DNA of 61,400 nt from Actinomycetota bacterium (GCA_004563715.1 SIRX01000146.1:1-61400); one strand, 5' to 3'; positions 9,570 through 20,456 are shown, numbered from the stretch's first letter. Notes: generated by a model from the sequence alone, not told the origin. Made by a program: numbers and translations.

Positions 9570-10064
9570 TCATCTCGCTTCCCGGTCCGGGTGGTTGGGT
9601 TTCCCGGGGGCCAGGAGCGTAGCGAGCAGCAGGGTTACCCCGACGACTATCGCGATGTCCGCGGCGTTGAAGATGGGCCACTGCCGGAGGGGCCAGAACT
9701 GCAGGTCCAGGTAGTCGGTTACCTCCCCGGCGGCGAGACGGTCGAAGAGGTTACCGGTGGCGCCTCCCAGGATCAGGCCGCACCCCAGCGCCGTTAGCCG
9801 GGACGGCGGGCTGGCGAGCAGCATCCAGAACACGACCACCAGGGCCAGAAAGCTACCCACGAGGAGCACGAGTTGGTTGTCGCCCAGGATGCCGAACGCG
9901 CCCCCCGGGTTCTTGACGTAGGTGAGCCAGATGACGCCGTCCAGCACGACAACGCTCTCGCCGAGCCTCATCGAGCCCTCTACGGCGCGTTTGGATACCT
10001 GGTCGATGGCGAACACGGCGAGGGCGAGGGAAACGGCGAGCAGAGAGCCGGCCCGGCGGCTCAA
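9570..10064 (-). CDS. lspA: Lipoprotein signal peptidase (signal peptidase II)
   Basis: IDQVSKRAV, NPGGAFGIL, GGATGNLFDRL, VTDYLDLQFWPLRQWPIFNAADIAIVVG; TTG start overlaps the upstream TGA. Confidence 0.9.
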   Translation of the reverse strand: MSRRAGSLLAVSLALAVFAIDQVSKRAVEGSMRLGESVVVLDGVIWLTYVKNPGGAFGILGDNQLVLLVGSFLALVVVFWMLLASPPSRLTALGCGLILGGATGNLFDRLAAGEVTDYLDLQFWPLRQWPIFNAADIAIVVGVTLLLATLLAPGKPNHPDREAR

Positions 10065-10687
10065 GCCGGGTCCCCCGGTCCCGGAGGCCCCAGGGCGTCT
10101 TCGGTGCTGTCCTGGCGCTTTTTGATCCGGACGACGACGTTGGATTTGCGGATCATGAGCAACAGCGCACCGCCGCTGAGCGCGGTAAAGACCAGTCCTC
10201 CCACGGGATCGAACACCGGGTATCCGAGGGTGAGGTTCATGCCGATGCCCCAGGTGGCCGCCCAGGAGAGCGGCCAGGAGAGCGCCACGACCGGCGGCCA
10301 CAAAGCGGAGAACCAGAGGTACTCGCGCAACACGGACCACTGCGCCAGCCCCACGGCGACGCCCGCCGACAGACCGATAACCAGCAGGTCACCGATCTCC
10401 GCGCCACCACCCGTCAGCAGGAACCCCACGGTGTTGCCCAGCGTCAAGCCAGAGATGGTAGAGAGGATCCAACCCAACCCCATGACCAGGTGGCGGCGCA
10501 GGATCACGAGCTGCGCTGCACCGACCAGCGCGCCCGCGAGCGCCCCGCCGAGCGCCGCCGGCAGCACCCCGTTCATCGGGCCTACAAAGGAGATCGTGGC
10601 GATACCGCCGAGCGGGAAGCCCACGAAGGTGAGCATCCACTCGGCGAAAAAGCGGTTCTCGTTGATCTGCGGGGTGTCGTCGCTCAC
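10061..10687 (-). CDS. Hypothetical multi-pass membrane protein
   Basis: Multiple hydrophobic segments; coupled to lspA by TTGA overlap. Confidence 0.6.
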   Translation of the reverse strand: MSDDTPQINENRFFAEWMLTFVGFPLGGIATISFVGPMNGVLPAALGGALAGALVGAAQLVILRRHLVMGLGWILSTISGLTLGNTVGFLLTGGGAEIGDLLVIGLSAGVAVGLAQWSVLREYLWFSALWPPVVALSWPLSWAATWGIGMNLTLGYPVFDPVGGLVFTALSGGALLLMIRKSNVVVRIKKRQDSTEDALGPPGPGDPA

Positions 10688-10719
10688 GGGTTACTTACCT
10701 CCGTGGGTAGCAGGTAATA

Positions 10720-11364
10720 TCAACCGGCCGCCGGCGCCTCGGCCGCGCCCTGGACGTGCGGCGTAAAGCCCGCGAGCGGGACCGGGGGGTTGAACCGTTC
10801 GAGCGAGACGACCCGAAAGCCCGTCTCCTCGATGGCGGCCACGGTGTCCCGGTTGGGATGGCACCCGGCCAACAGCCGCCGCCAGAGCGGCTCGATCCGG
10901 TCCTGCCAGCGGGCTGTACCGCCCTCCGCCCGCACGTGCTCGATAAACAGCAGCCCGCCGCCCGGGCGCAGTACTCGCCGGACCTCGGCGAGCGCCGCCC
11001 GCTGGTCCGGCACGGTGCACAGCACCAGCGTGGCGACGACCGCGTCGAAGCTGCCGTCTGCGAACGGCAACGCCTGGGCGTCGGCGTCGGAGACCTCGAC
11101 CGGCACCCGGGCTTCGGCCAGCCTGGGCCGCAGCTTCTCGCGCATGTAAGGGTCGGGCTCGGAGACGACTAGGCGCTCCAGGTTCCGGTAGTAGGGCAGG
11201 TTGGCGCCGGTGCCGCCCCCGATCTCCAGCACCGCGCCCCGGGCTTCGGAGAGCAACCGGGCGCGCCGCTCGCCCATGTAGGCTCTCTCGGCCGCCGCGC
11301 CCAGCCGGTCGTAGAGGGCGGCGAAGAGCCGGTGGCCTTCGGGTTTTCTCGCGGAGCAGCGCAT
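10720..11364 (-). CDS. Class I SAM-dependent methyltransferase
   Basis: VLEIGGGTGANLPYY, ALPFADGSFDAVVATLVLCTVPDQRAALAEVRRVLRPGGGLLFIEHV. Confidence 0.88.
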   Translation of the reverse strand: MRCSARKPEGHRLFAALYDRLGAAAERAYMGERRARLLSEARGAVLEIGGGTGANLPYYRNLERLVVSEPDPYMREKLRPRLAEARVPVEVSDADAQALPFADGSFDAVVATLVLCTVPDQRAALAEVRRVLRPGGGLLFIEHVRAEGGTARWQDRIEPLWRRLLAGCHPNRDTVAAIEETGFRVVSLERFNPPVPLAGFTPHVQGAAEAPAAG

Positions 11365-11493
11365 CTCCCCGATTGTAGACCAAAGGGGCGTGGTTCCCAC
11401 GGACCATACACATTCCATCCCGAGACCGATGGCGGAACAGGGGTCCCGGCGTACGCTCTACTCGCAGGCCGCTGGAGACAGAGAAGGAGCGAA

Positions 11494-11935
11494 GATGCAG
11501 ACAGAACAGCGTAGAGCAGAGCAAGAAGAGGGTTACGGGTTGGCGAGAGAACCCGCGGCGGTGATGAGCCCCCAGGACGAGCGGACGTGGTCGGTGCTCG
11601 CGCACCTCTCCATCTTTCTGAACCTGCTGACCGGGTTTCTCGGGCCTGTGGCGTCTCTGCTGGTCTGGTTCTTCTACCGGGACCGCTCGCAGAAGGTGGC
11701 CTTCCAGGCGCTACAGTCGACGATCTATCAGGGAGCCTGGATCGTCATACTCGCCGCCGGGTGGGCCATAACGGGCCTGCTGACCTTTATCCTCATCGGC
11801 TTCCTGCTCGTGCCCGGCATGGCGCTTATCAGCGTGTTTCCCTTTGCCCACTCCGCGTACGCCGCCTACCGGGTGAGCCGGGGTGAGAACTACCGCTACC
11901 CCTGGGTGGCGGACCTGATCGAGGACCGCGCGTAG
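11494..11935 (+). CDS. DUF4870/Tic20-like membrane protein
   Basis: DERTWSVLAHLSIFLNLLTGFLGPVASLLVWFFYRDRSQKVAFQALQSTIYQ. Confidence 0.82.
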
Positions 11936-11958
11936 TATTCCCGGGAGGCGACGCCGAG

Positions 11959-11988
11959 GCCCCGGCCTTTATCTGGCCGGGGCTTTTT
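11959..11988 (+). terminator. Rho-independent terminator after the DUF4870 gene
   Basis: GCCCCGGCC-tttatct-GGCCGGGGC followed by TTTTT. Confidence 0.85.
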
Positions 11989-12115
11989 CTTTCTTTTCTT
12001 CTTTGTCGGGACGTAGGTCTCGGGTCCCGGTCAGATTCGTACCGCAGCCCGATGCCCGTTGTCCGCAACCCCCTTACAGTTGCTGCGTAACCTGTATGCG
12101 AGCGAGGAGGTTCCC

Positions 12116-12880
12116 ATGACCGGAAAGAGAGGCACCGCTGTGAGAGAAGGATCGGAGACGAGGCCGGTGGAGGACCGTTCGAACGGCTCGATCATCGAGG
12201 CCCGGGGAGCGCAGAAGGTCTACGACACCGGCGAGATCAAGGTCCACGCGCTCAAGGGGGTGGACCTCTCGATCCGGCGCGGCGAGATGGTCTCCGTTAT
12301 GGGGCCTTCGGGTTGCGGTAAGACGACGCTCCTCAACTGCCTCTCCGGCCTGGACGGGCTGGACGGTGGAGAGGTCCTTATAGAAGGCGAGCCCCTGAGC
12401 AAGATGTCCGACAGGAAACGCACCCGCTTCCGGGCGGAGAAGATGGGCTTTATCTTCCAGTCGTACAACCTGATACCGGTGCTCTCCGGCGTGGAGAACG
12501 TGGAGCTGCCGCTGCTGGTGGCCGGAGTGAAGCCCCGGGAGGCCCGCCGCCGCGCTCACGAGGCGCTGGCGCTGGTGGGGCTCGACGACCAGGCCGGGAA
12601 GCGTCCGGCGGAGATGAGCGGCGGCCAGCAGCAGCGGGTCACGGTGGCCCGGTCGCTCGTGAACGAGCCGGCCATCGTGTGGGGCGACGAGCCCACCGGC
12701 GCCCTCGACTCCGAGACCTCCAGCGAGATCATGGACCTCCTGGTCGAGCTTAACGAGGAGCGGGAACAGACCTTCGTCCTGGTTACCCACGACGCCTCGG
12801 TCGCCCACCGGGGTCACCGCATAATCCGCATGCGCGACGGCCTTATCGAGAGCGATCGGGCCAACGGAGAGGAAAGCTAA
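12116..12880 (+). CDS. ABC transporter ATP-binding protein (MacB/LolD-like)
   Basis: [44 protein letters not shown]. Confidence 0.9.
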   Translation: MTGKRGTAVREGSETRPVEDRSNGSIIEARGAQKVYDTGEIKVHALKGVDLSIRRGEMVSVMGPSGCGKTTLLNCLSGLDGLDGGEVLIEGEPLSKMSDRKRTRFRAEKMGFIFQSYNLIPVLSGVENVELPLLVAGVKPREARRRAHEALALVGLDDQAGKRPAEMSGGQQQRVTVARSLVNEPAIVWGDEPTGALDSETSSEIMDLLVELNEEREQTFVLVTHDASVAHRGHRIIRMRDGLIESDRANGEES

Positions 12881-12881
12881 G

Positions 12882-15878
12882 ATGGACACCCTCTTCGGCG
12901 TACCCGTAGACCAGCTGATGTGGATCCTCCTGGCCGTCTTCGGGGCCGGGGCTGCGGTCATGATCCTGTCGGCCGTCCGCAACCGGGTGGCCTTCAAGAT
13001 GGCCGTCCGCAACATCCCGCGCCGCAAGGCCCAGTCGGGTCTGATCGTGCTCGGCTTGATGCTGGCGACGCTCCTCTTTTCGGCCTCCTTCACCACCGGC
13101 GACACCCTGACGGAGTCGCTCCGCACCCAGGCCCTCGACGAGATCGGGCAGGTCGACGTGGTCCTCGCGAAGGACGCGCCGGAGCCCGAGGGAGAGTTCG
13201 GCCCCGGCGGACCGGGCGGGCGCGGGGCGTACTTCGACGAGGCCGTCCTCGACGAGACGCGCGAGGCGCTCGCCGGCCGTGAGGAGGTGGCGGGCGTCGC
13301 GCCCCTGGTGGCCGAGACCGTGCCGGTGCTCTCTTCGGGAGATGCCCTGAGCGAGCCGGCGGTCGACGTGCTCGGCCTGGACCCGGACGCGACGCGGGGC
13401 TTCGACCGGCCCACGGGAGCCTCGGGGAATACGCTCGCCGTAGGCGACCTCGGAGAGAACGAGGTCTACGTCAGCGACGAGACTGCCGGCCGGCTGGACG
13501 TAGAGGCTGGAGACGAGGTCCAGGCCGTCCTCGGCCCGCAGCCCACGGAGTTCACGATTGCCGGCGTTTACACGGAAGGCGCCAACCCGGCCGCCGAGAC
13601 CTCGCTGGTCATGCCGCTGGAGCGGCTCCAGGAACTTACTGGCAACGAGGGCCGCATAAACAACGTCATCATCACCCACGAGGGGCCCGCGGTCGAGGGC
13701 GGTGCGCCCACGGACGGGACCGTGGACGCGCTGGCGCCCGTCCTGACGGCCAACGACCTGGAGGCGGATCCGGTCAAAAAAGACGCGCTAGAGCAGGCCG
13801 ACGAGACCGGCGAGCAGTTCTCCAGCATCTTCCTGCTTTTCGGCCAGTTCTCGATCGCGGTCGGGATACTCCTCATCTTCCTGATCTTCGTGATGCTCGC
13901 CGCCGAGCGCAAGCGCGAGCTGGGCATCGCCCGCGGGGTCGGGATGCAGCGCGGGCATCTGGTTCGGATGTTCGCCTTCGAGGGCGCCCTCTACGCCCTC
14001 GCGGCCGCGGCCCTCGGCAGCCTGCTCGGGGTCGCGGTTGGCTGGGCCATGGTGCGGGTTATCGGGCGGGCGTTCGCCCAGTTCGACGGCTCCGGGATGG
14101 AGATCTCCTTCGCCGCCAACCCCGCGAACGTGGTAATCGCGTTCACGCTCGGCATGGTGCTGACGTTCCTGATCGTGCTGGTCTCCGCCTGGCGGGTGAG
14201 CCGGATGAACGTCGTGCGGGCCATCCGCGACATCCCCGAACCGGACCGCAAGGGCCGCAGCGTGCGGGGCGTCCTTTTGGCGGTGTTCGTACCTGTCGTG
14301 GGCGCGCTGGCCTTCTGGCAGGGGGCGCAGGCGGAGCAGGCCGGGCTGTACCTGTTCGGCATCTCGCTCGTCGTCATCGGGGCGGCGCTTCTGGCCCGCA
14401 TCGTCCGGGTGCCGGACCGCATTTCCTTCACGGTTGCGGGGCTGGCCCTGGTCGGGCTGTGGGTCTCGCCCTTCGACCTCGGGACGGACGGTATGGCCCA
14501 GGGCATAGACCTGTTCTTTGTCTCGGGCATCATGATCGTTATCGGCGGGGTGTGGGTGGTGATCTACAACTCCGACCTGCTGCTGCGGGCCATCGTCGCG
14601 GTGTTCGGGCGCATCCGGGGGCTGCCCCCGGTCCTCAAGGCCGCCGTTTCATACCCGATGCAGAACCGCTTCCGCACCGGCATGATCCTGGCCCTGTTCT
14701 CCCTGGTCATCTTTTCGCTGGTGACGATGAGCTTTATCAACAAGTCCGTGGCCAGCATCTTCGAGGACACCGACCGGCTCTCCGGCGGCTTCGAAATTCG
14801 GGCTTCGGGTTACGCCGCCCCGGTCCCCGACATGCAGCAGGCGCTCCGGAACGCGGAGGAAGTCGACCCGGACGACATCACCGGCGTCGGCAGCGTCTAC
14901 GGTCTGCCCACGGAGGCCAAACAACGAGGCACCGAGCGCGAGGTGCGGGACCTCTTCGTGCAGGGTGTGGACGAGGGCTACGCGCAGAGCGTGGGCTACG
15001 GCTTCAAGACCACCGCCGCGGAGTTCGGCTCGGCGGAGGAGGTCTGGACGGCACTCCGGGAAGAGGAGAACCTCGCGGTGATCTCCGCCGCCCTCGCGCC
15101 GACCCGCAGCAGCTTCGACTTCGGCGGGCCGGAGCCGCCCATAGAGCTCTCGGGCTTCTACCAGGAGGACGCCGCGCTACCGGACGACCTGTACATCCGG
15201 GTCGAAGGCCCGAACGGCGGCGAGGTCCGGGACCTGCGCGTGATCGGGATCGTGGAGGACACGGCTTTCTACGTCGGGGACGTCACGACTTCCCGGGCGA
15301 CGCTCGAAGGGATCTCCGGCGCCCCGCTGCCACCGCAGAGCTACATGTTCGACCTGGCCGACGGCGCGGACGCCGCCGCGACGGCCCGGGACATAGAAAG
15401 GGAGTTCGCGCAGAACGGCCTGCAGGCAGCCGTACTGCAGAAAGAGATAGACGACATAGCCGCGGCCAACACCATAATCAACGACCTGCTGACCGGCTTT
15501 ATGGCCCTGGGCCTGCTGGTTGGGATAGCTGCTCTGGGCGTGATCGCCGCCCGCTCCGTCGTGGAGCGGCGGCAGCAGATCGGGGTGCTCCGCGCCCTGG
15601 GCTTCCAGAAGGGACAGGTGCGCCTGGCCTTTTTGCTGGAGTCCTCGTTTATCGCGCTGCTGGGCATAGGCCTCGGTATTGCGCTGGGGGCGGCCCTCTC
15701 CAACGAGGTCATAAACAGCCTCACCGAAGATCTCGCGGGGGCCAGCTACCAGGTCCCGTGGACCACGCTCGCCCTGATCGTGGCGCTCGCCTACGGGGCC
15801 TCGCTCCTGACCACCTTCCTGCCCGCCCGGCAGGCTTCGAGGGTCTATCCGGCCGAGGCCCTGCGCTACGAAGAGTAG
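12882..15878 (+). CDS. FtsX-like ABC transporter permease (998 aa)
   Basis: MacB-type periplasmic domains plus two FtsX domains (VVERRQQIGVLRALGFQKGQV); directly follows the ATPase. Confidence 0.88.
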   Translation: MDTLFGVPVDQLMWILLAVFGAGAAVMILSAVRNRVAFKMAVRNIPRRKAQSGLIVLGLMLATLLFSASFTTGDTLTESLRTQALDEIGQVDVVLAKDAPEPEGEFGPGGPGGRGAYFDEAVLDETREALAGREEVAGVAPLVAETVPVLSSGDALSEPAVDVLGLDPDATRGFDRPTGASGNTLAVGDLGENEVYVSDETAGRLDVEAGDEVQAVLGPQPTEFTIAGVYTEGANPAAETSLVMPLERLQELTGNEGRINNVIITHEGPAVEGGAPTDGTVDALAPVLTANDLEADPVKKDALEQADETGEQFSSIFLLFGQFSIAVGILLIFLIFVMLAAERKRELGIARGVGMQRGHLVRMFAFEGALYALAAAALGSLLGVAVGWAMVRVIGRAFAQFDGSGMEISFAANPANVVIAFTLGMVLTFLIVLVSAWRVSRMNVVRAIRDIPEPDRKGRSVRGVLLAVFVPVVGALAFWQGAQAEQAGLYLFGISLVVIGAALLARIVRVPDRISFTVAGLALVGLWVSPFDLGTDGMAQGIDLFFVSGIMIVIGGVWVVIYNSDLLLRAIVAVFGRIRGLPPVLKAAVSYPMQNRFRTGMILALFSLVIFSLVTMSFINKSVASIFEDTDRLSGGFEIRASGYAAPVPDMQQALRNAEEVDPDDITGVGSVYGLPTEAKQRGTEREVRDLFVQGVDEGYAQSVGYGFKTTAAEFGSAEEVWTALREEENLAVISAALAPTRSSFDFGGPEPPIELSGFYQEDAALPDDLYIRVEGPNGGEVRDLRVIGIVEDTAFYVGDVTTSRATLEGISGAPLPPQSYMFDLADGADAAATARDIEREFAQNGLQAAVLQKEIDDIAAANTIINDLLTGFMALGLLVGIAALGVIAARSVVERRQQIGVLRALGFQKGQVRLAFLLESSFIALLGIGLGIALGAALSNEVINSLTEDLAGASYQVPWTTLALIVALAYGASLLTTFLPARQASRVYPAEALRYEE

Positions 15879-15892
15879 GCAACCTCGCACAG

Positions 15893-15922
15893 GGGGTTCG
15901 CCGGTGCTGGCGAACCCCTTTT
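15893..15922 (+). terminator. Rho-independent terminator after the FtsX permease
   Basis: GGGGTTCGCC-ggtgct-GGCGAACCCC-TTTT. Confidence 0.85.
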
Positions 15923-15994
15923 CGTCCTCCGGGACTACTCCAGCTGCGTCTCCGGAACGATGCGGTTCCGGGCGGCGCGGGGTAGAGTTAAGTC

Positions 15995-17488
15995 ATGAAG
16001 CGGAGCATCTTCTCTCTGCGGCGGCTGCGCTGGAAGCTGACGTTCAGCTACACGCTGGTCACGGTCGTGGCGTTGTTAGCCCTGGAGCTGTTGCTGGTGG
16101 CCGCCCTGATCGGCTTTCTCAACTCGCCGCTGTTGCCGCGTCTTATCGCCCAGCAAATAAGGGACGAAGGCGCGCCGCGGCTGGAGGAGCCGCTAAACCA
16201 GACGCCGCCCGACGTCGAAGTCCTGCGGGAAGAGCTGAACTGGCTGGCCGAGGGTTCGGACGTGCGGGGGGCGGATCAGGCCCCGCGGCAAGAGGATGGC
16301 ATCGGGGTCCGGGTCAGCCCAGACGAGGGCACCCTGTTCGTGCTGGACGACCAGCGCCGCCTGCTGGTCTCGGTGCCCGAGCTGGAAGACTTCCCCGAGG
16401 GGGAACGCTTTGAGGCCGCCCGCATCCCTGGTCTGGAACCGCTGCTGGATAAAGGCTACAGCGGCGTGGAGAACTCCGGCGAGCTCTCGTCCAACACCCC
16501 GGAGCGCCGGGTGCTCACCGTCACGCCGATACAGGGCGAGGGCGGCGAGGTAGCCGGGTTGCTCGTGGGAACCCTGCGGATGCCCAACCTCACGGGGCCG
16601 CTCCTGATAGCGGTGGGCGTCAGCGCGATCGCGCTCACCATACCGGCGGCCATCCTGGGCACGCTCTTCGGCTTCGTGACGGCCTGGGGCCTAACCCGGC
16701 GGCTCCAGCGGCTCGCCCGCGCCGCCCGATCCTGGAGCCGGGGCGACTTCTCGGCGCAGGTCCGGGACCGCTCCAGAGACGAGCTCGGCCAGCTCTCGCG
16801 GGAGCTGAACAGCATGGCCGAGGACCTGGAGGCCCTGATGCAGGCCCGCGGGGAGCTGGCTACCATGGAGGCCCGTAACCGCTTTGCCCGCGACCTGCAC
16901 GACTCGGTCAAACAACAGGTGTTCGCCACGTCGCTGCAGATCGCCACGGCCCGGTCCCTCCTCCGGCGCGACGAGGAGGCCGCCGAGGAGCACCTAGCCC
17001 AGGCCGGCGAACTGGTGCGCCAGGCGCAGAAGGAGCTGAACGTCCTGATCCACGAGATGCGCCCGGCGGCGCTGGAGGGCCGGGGTCTGCCGAAGGCGTT
17101 GCAGGAGTACGCCGCCAAGTGGTCGGAGGGGGCCGAGATCCCCGCCGAGGTCCACGTTCGGGGCGAGCGGGAGGTGCCGCTGGAGATCGAGCAGGCCGTG
17201 TTCCGCGTCGCCCAGGAAGCCCTGGCGAACGCCGCCAAGCACAGCAAGGCAGAAAGCGTGGAGGTGGACCTGATCTACACCCCCGACGACCTGACGCTCC
17301 GCGTCGCCGACGACGGCCGCGGCTTCGAGCCCGCCGAGAACCCCGGGGAGGGCTTCGGCCTGCAGAGCATGCGCGAGCGGGCGCTCAGGCTCGGCGGCCG
17401 CGTGGGCGTAGACAGCGCGCCGGGCAAGGGCACCCGCATAACCTGCACCGTTCCGCTCACAAAAGCTGTGGCCGAAGAAAGGAACTGA
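15995..17488 (+). CDS. NarL-class sensor histidine kinase
   Basis: HAMP region, ARNRFARDLHDSVKQQVFATSLQ (HisKA_3), HATPase motifs. Confidence 0.9.
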   Translation: MKRSIFSLRRLRWKLTFSYTLVTVVALLALELLLVAALIGFLNSPLLPRLIAQQIRDEGAPRLEEPLNQTPPDVEVLREELNWLAEGSDVRGADQAPRQEDGIGVRVSPDEGTLFVLDDQRRLLVSVPELEDFPEGERFEAARIPGLEPLLDKGYSGVENSGELSSNTPERRVLTVTPIQGEGGEVAGLLVGTLRMPNLTGPLLIAVGVSAIALTIPAAILGTLFGFVTAWGLTRRLQRLARAARSWSRGDFSAQVRDRSRDELGQLSRELNSMAEDLEALMQARGELATMEARNRFARDLHDSVKQQVFATSLQIATARSLLRRDEEAAEEHLAQAGELVRQAQKELNVLIHEMRPAALEGRGLPKALQEYAAKWSEGAEIPAEVHVRGEREVPLEIEQAVFRVAQEALANAAKHSKAESVEVDLIYTPDDLTLRVADDGRGFEPAENPGEGFGLQSMRERALRLGGRVGVDSAPGKGTRITCTVPLTKAVAEERN

Positions 17489-17493
17489 AAGTC

Positions 17494-18156
17494 GTGGAGA
17501 AGACCGGCGACCAGATAACCGTCCTCCTGGTGGACGACCACGCGCTCGTGCGCCAGGGGGTGCGGGCGTTCCTCGAAACGCAGCCGGACATCACCGTCGT
17601 CGCCGAGGCGGGCGACGGTGAGGAAGCCGTCCGGTGCGCCGCCGAGTACGCCCCAGACGTGGCGCTGATGGACCTGATCATGCCCGGCATGGACGGCGTG
17701 GAGGCCACCCGCCGCCTGACCGCACGCTCCCCGCGCACGAACGTCGTGATGCTCACGAGCTACCACGATGACGAGCACGTCTTCCCCGCTATAAGGGCCG
17801 GGGCGCTCTCCTACGTGCTGAAGGAGATCGGCCCCGAAGAGCTGGCCGACGCGGTCCGCAAGGCCGCCGCCGGGGAGGCGGTGCTGCACCCGCGGGTGGC
17901 GGCCCGCGTCGTGCGGGAGCTGCACGGCGCCCGGCGCGACGCGCCCAACGTCTTCCACGAGCTCTCCGACCGGGAGATGGAGGTGCTCAAGCTCATAGCC
18001 GAGGGGTTGGGCAACGCCGAGATCGCGCAGCGCCTCTACCTGAGCGAGAAGACCGTCAAGAGCCACGTCTCCAATATCCTCGGCAAGCTGCACCTGGCCG
18101 ACCGGACCCAGGCCGCCGTCTACGCCTGGCGCGAGGGCGTAGTCCGCCGCGGCTGA
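17494..18156 (+). CDS. LuxR/NarL-family response regulator
   Basis: LVDDHALVRQGVRAFLE receiver and LSDREMEVLKLIAEGLGNAEIAQRLYLSEKTVKSHVSNILGKL HTH. Confidence 0.93.
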   Translation: MEKTGDQITVLLVDDHALVRQGVRAFLETQPDITVVAEAGDGEEAVRCAAEYAPDVALMDLIMPGMDGVEATRRLTARSPRTNVVMLTSYHDDEHVFPAIRAGALSYVLKEIGPEELADAVRKAAAGEAVLHPRVAARVVRELHGARRDAPNVFHELSDREMEVLKLIAEGLGNAEIAQRLYLSEKTVKSHVSNILGKLHLADRTQAAVYAWREGVVRRG

Positions 18157-18265
18157 GACGAGCAAGCGAAGCTCGCGTGTTGCTACGAGTTCTGGTGTCT
18201 CCTCCAAAGATCGTTCGTGGTGCTCGGTTCGAAAAAACAAACCAGGAACGACCTAGAGTGTACTC

Positions 18266-18901
18266 ATGAGTCGTGGTCGAGAAAGCTTTCAGTATCGCTT
18301 TTTGGCGGGAGAACGTAGCGGAATGCTCCTGACGCTCTTGCTGCTGCACGGTACGGGAGGCGACGAGAACTATATGATCCCTCTGGGCCGCGCGCTGTCT
18401 GGAGAAGCGGCGCTGCTGAGCCCGCGGGGCACGGTAGTAGATGCCGGGAAGGTGCGCTTTTTCCGTCGGTTAGCAGACGGAGCGTCCGACCTGGAAGATC
18501 TAAAGGAGCGTACACACCAGCTGGCAGATTTCATAGAGCGGGTTGCGGTAACGCACGGATTTGAGCCGGCCAGGCTCTTCGCCGTTGGCCTCTCGAACGG
18601 GGCTGACATAGCGGCGAGCTTGCTGCTCTCGAGGCCAGGGCTTTTGCGGGGCGCGATCCTCTTCAGGCCGATGGTGGTGCCGAGGCCGCAGGTGTTGCCG
18701 GATCTCTCCAGCCTTCCAGTCCTCATATCCGCCGGGATCACGGACCCGACCTCGAAAAAGGAGCGGGCCCATCAACTCGCGCGCGTCCTCGACGAGGCCG
18801 GGGCAGAGGTCTGCTTCCGTTGCTGGCGGGCGGGTCATGATTTGAAGCTGGCCGAGATAAAACAGGCCCGCGAATGGCTCTCCGGGCGGACAAGGGTCTG
18901 A
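18266..18901 (+). CDS. Phospholipase/carboxylesterase family alpha/beta hydrolase
   Basis: LLLHGTGGDENYMIPLGRAL, FAVGLSNGADIAASLLL nucleophile elbow, RAGHDL. Confidence 0.82.
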   Translation: MSRGRESFQYRFLAGERSGMLLTLLLLHGTGGDENYMIPLGRALSGEAALLSPRGTVVDAGKVRFFRRLADGASDLEDLKERTHQLADFIERVAVTHGFEPARLFAVGLSNGADIAASLLLSRPGLLRGAILFRPMVVPRPQVLPDLSSLPVLISAGITDPTSKKERAHQLARVLDEAGAEVCFRCWRAGHDLKLAEIKQAREWLSGRTRV

Positions 18902-19193
18902 TTTCAACGTCAGGAGCCGGCGACAGGCTGCAGCGATCGAAGAAAGAAGAAAGCGGAGAAGCTTCAATACTTCCGACCCTCGGTAGGAGCGAAACAAACG
19001 AGCGCAAGCGTTTACGCAAAACTTGCTCAACGTTACAATAGCCACAAGCGGGCCTGGAAGAGAAGAGGAGGGAGTAGGCCTATAAGACGAGCATTGCCCC
19101 CGGCGGTTCCGAACTCCTGACCGGACAGCTCCACGTATTCTCTAAACGGCAGGACGTATCCGGCAAGACACATCAGGCAAAGGAGACTAGAGG

Positions 19194-20456
19194 ATGGCCC
19201 CTGAGTCAAGCAGGTCTTGGTGGCGGAGGTATTTAGAGTTTCCCCTCATCTGGAAGTTCGCTATCGCCCTGGTGCTGGGGGCCGTAGCCGGGTTGGTCGT
19301 GGGGCCGCCCATCACGGTGGTAGAGCCTCTGGGAGACTTGTTCTTGCGGCTCTTGCAGATGTTGATCGTGCCGATCGTCCTGTTCACGCTGGTCGTCGGG
19401 GTCTCCTCGATCGGCCCGGCGCAGTTCGGGAGGGTCGGCGTCAAGGTTCTGGGCTTCTACGTGGTCACGTCGGTCGTCGCCATAACGGTCGGCCTGTTCA
19501 TCGCCCTGGCCGTCCAACCTGGAGCAGGGCTGAGTATACCGGAAGGAGCGGGCGAGGAGCCGGAAGAGGCGCCGCCGGTAAGCGAGACGCTGCTCAACAT
19601 CGTCCCCGAAAACCCCATAGAGGCGATGGCCGAGGGTAACGTGCTGGCCGTGATCTTCTTCGCCGTGGTGGTCGGTATAGCGCTGGGCGTTATGCAGCAG
19701 AGCGACAGCGAGCGGTTGCGCGAGTTGAGCCAGCTCACCCGGCGTCTGTTCGAGGCGGGGACCGAGGTCATATTCCTCGTCGTGCGGGGCGTGCTCGAGT
19801 ACGCTCCCATAGGCATCTTCGCCCTGATCGCGGTTACGCTGGCGGAGACGGGCGTCTCGGCCCTCGTGCCCCTGGCGAAGCTGACGGGGGTCGTGTACGG
19901 GGGCATAGCGCTCCAGATCGGCTTCTACGCCCTGGTGCTCGCGCTGTTCGGCGCCAACCTCTGGCAGTTCTTCAGTATGGCGAAAGAGCCTATGGCAACG
20001 GCGTTCGTCACGCGCTCCAGCGGCGGGACGCTCCCCGTGAGCGAACAGGCTGCGGAAAAGATGGGCATCAACGAGGGAGTCTACAGCTTCTCCTTGCCGC
20101 TGGGGGCGACCGTCAACATGGATGGCACCGCGCTCTACGTCGGTGCCTCGGTAGTCTTCGTGGCGAACGTGGCGGGCGTCGACCTGAGCCTCGGACAGCT
20201 CCTCGGGGTCGTCCTGGTGGGCGTGCTGGCCTCCATCGGCACGGCGGGCGTGCCGGGCGCCGGGCTCATCATGCTGTCGCTCGCGATAAGCCAGGCGGGG
20301 CTCCCCTTTGCCGCCGTGGCGCTGGTAGCCGGGATCGACGCCATCCTGGACATGGCGCGGACCATGTGCAACGTGACCGGAGACCTCACCGGGACCCGGG
20401 TGATCGCGCAGACGGAGGAGGGCATGCTGGAGGAGCCAGAGGCCTCCGCCGCGTAG
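19194..20456 (+). CDS. Dicarboxylate/amino acid:cation symporter (DAACS family)
   Basis: TRSSGGTLPVSEQAAEKMGINEGVYSFSLPLGATVNMDGTALY. Confidence 0.92.
   Translation: MAPESSRSWWRRYLEFPLIWKFAIALVLGAVAGLVVGPPITVVEPLGDLFLRLLQMLIVPIVLFTLVVGVSSIGPAQFGRVGVKVLGFYVVTSVVAITVGLFIALAVQPGAGLSIPEGAGEEPEEAPPVSETLLNIVPENPIEAMAEGNVLAVIFFAVVVGIALGVMQQSDSERLRELSQLTRRLFEAGTEVIFLVVRGVLEYAPIGIFALIAVTLAETGVSALVPLAKLTGVVYGGIALQIGFYALVLALFGANLWQFFSMAKEPMATAFVTRSSGGTLPVSEQAAEKMGINEGVYSFSLPLGATVNMDGTALYVGASVVFVANVAGVDLSLGQLLGVVLVGVLASIGTAGVPGAGLIMLSLAISQAGLPFAAVALVAGIDAILDMARTMCNVTGDLTGTRVIAQTEEGMLEEPEASAA

Noticed and set aside
12074-13414. 446-aa minus-strand ORF antisense to ABC ATPase/permease
   Set aside because: Shadow ORF opposite a well-supported ABC ATPase and FtsX permease.
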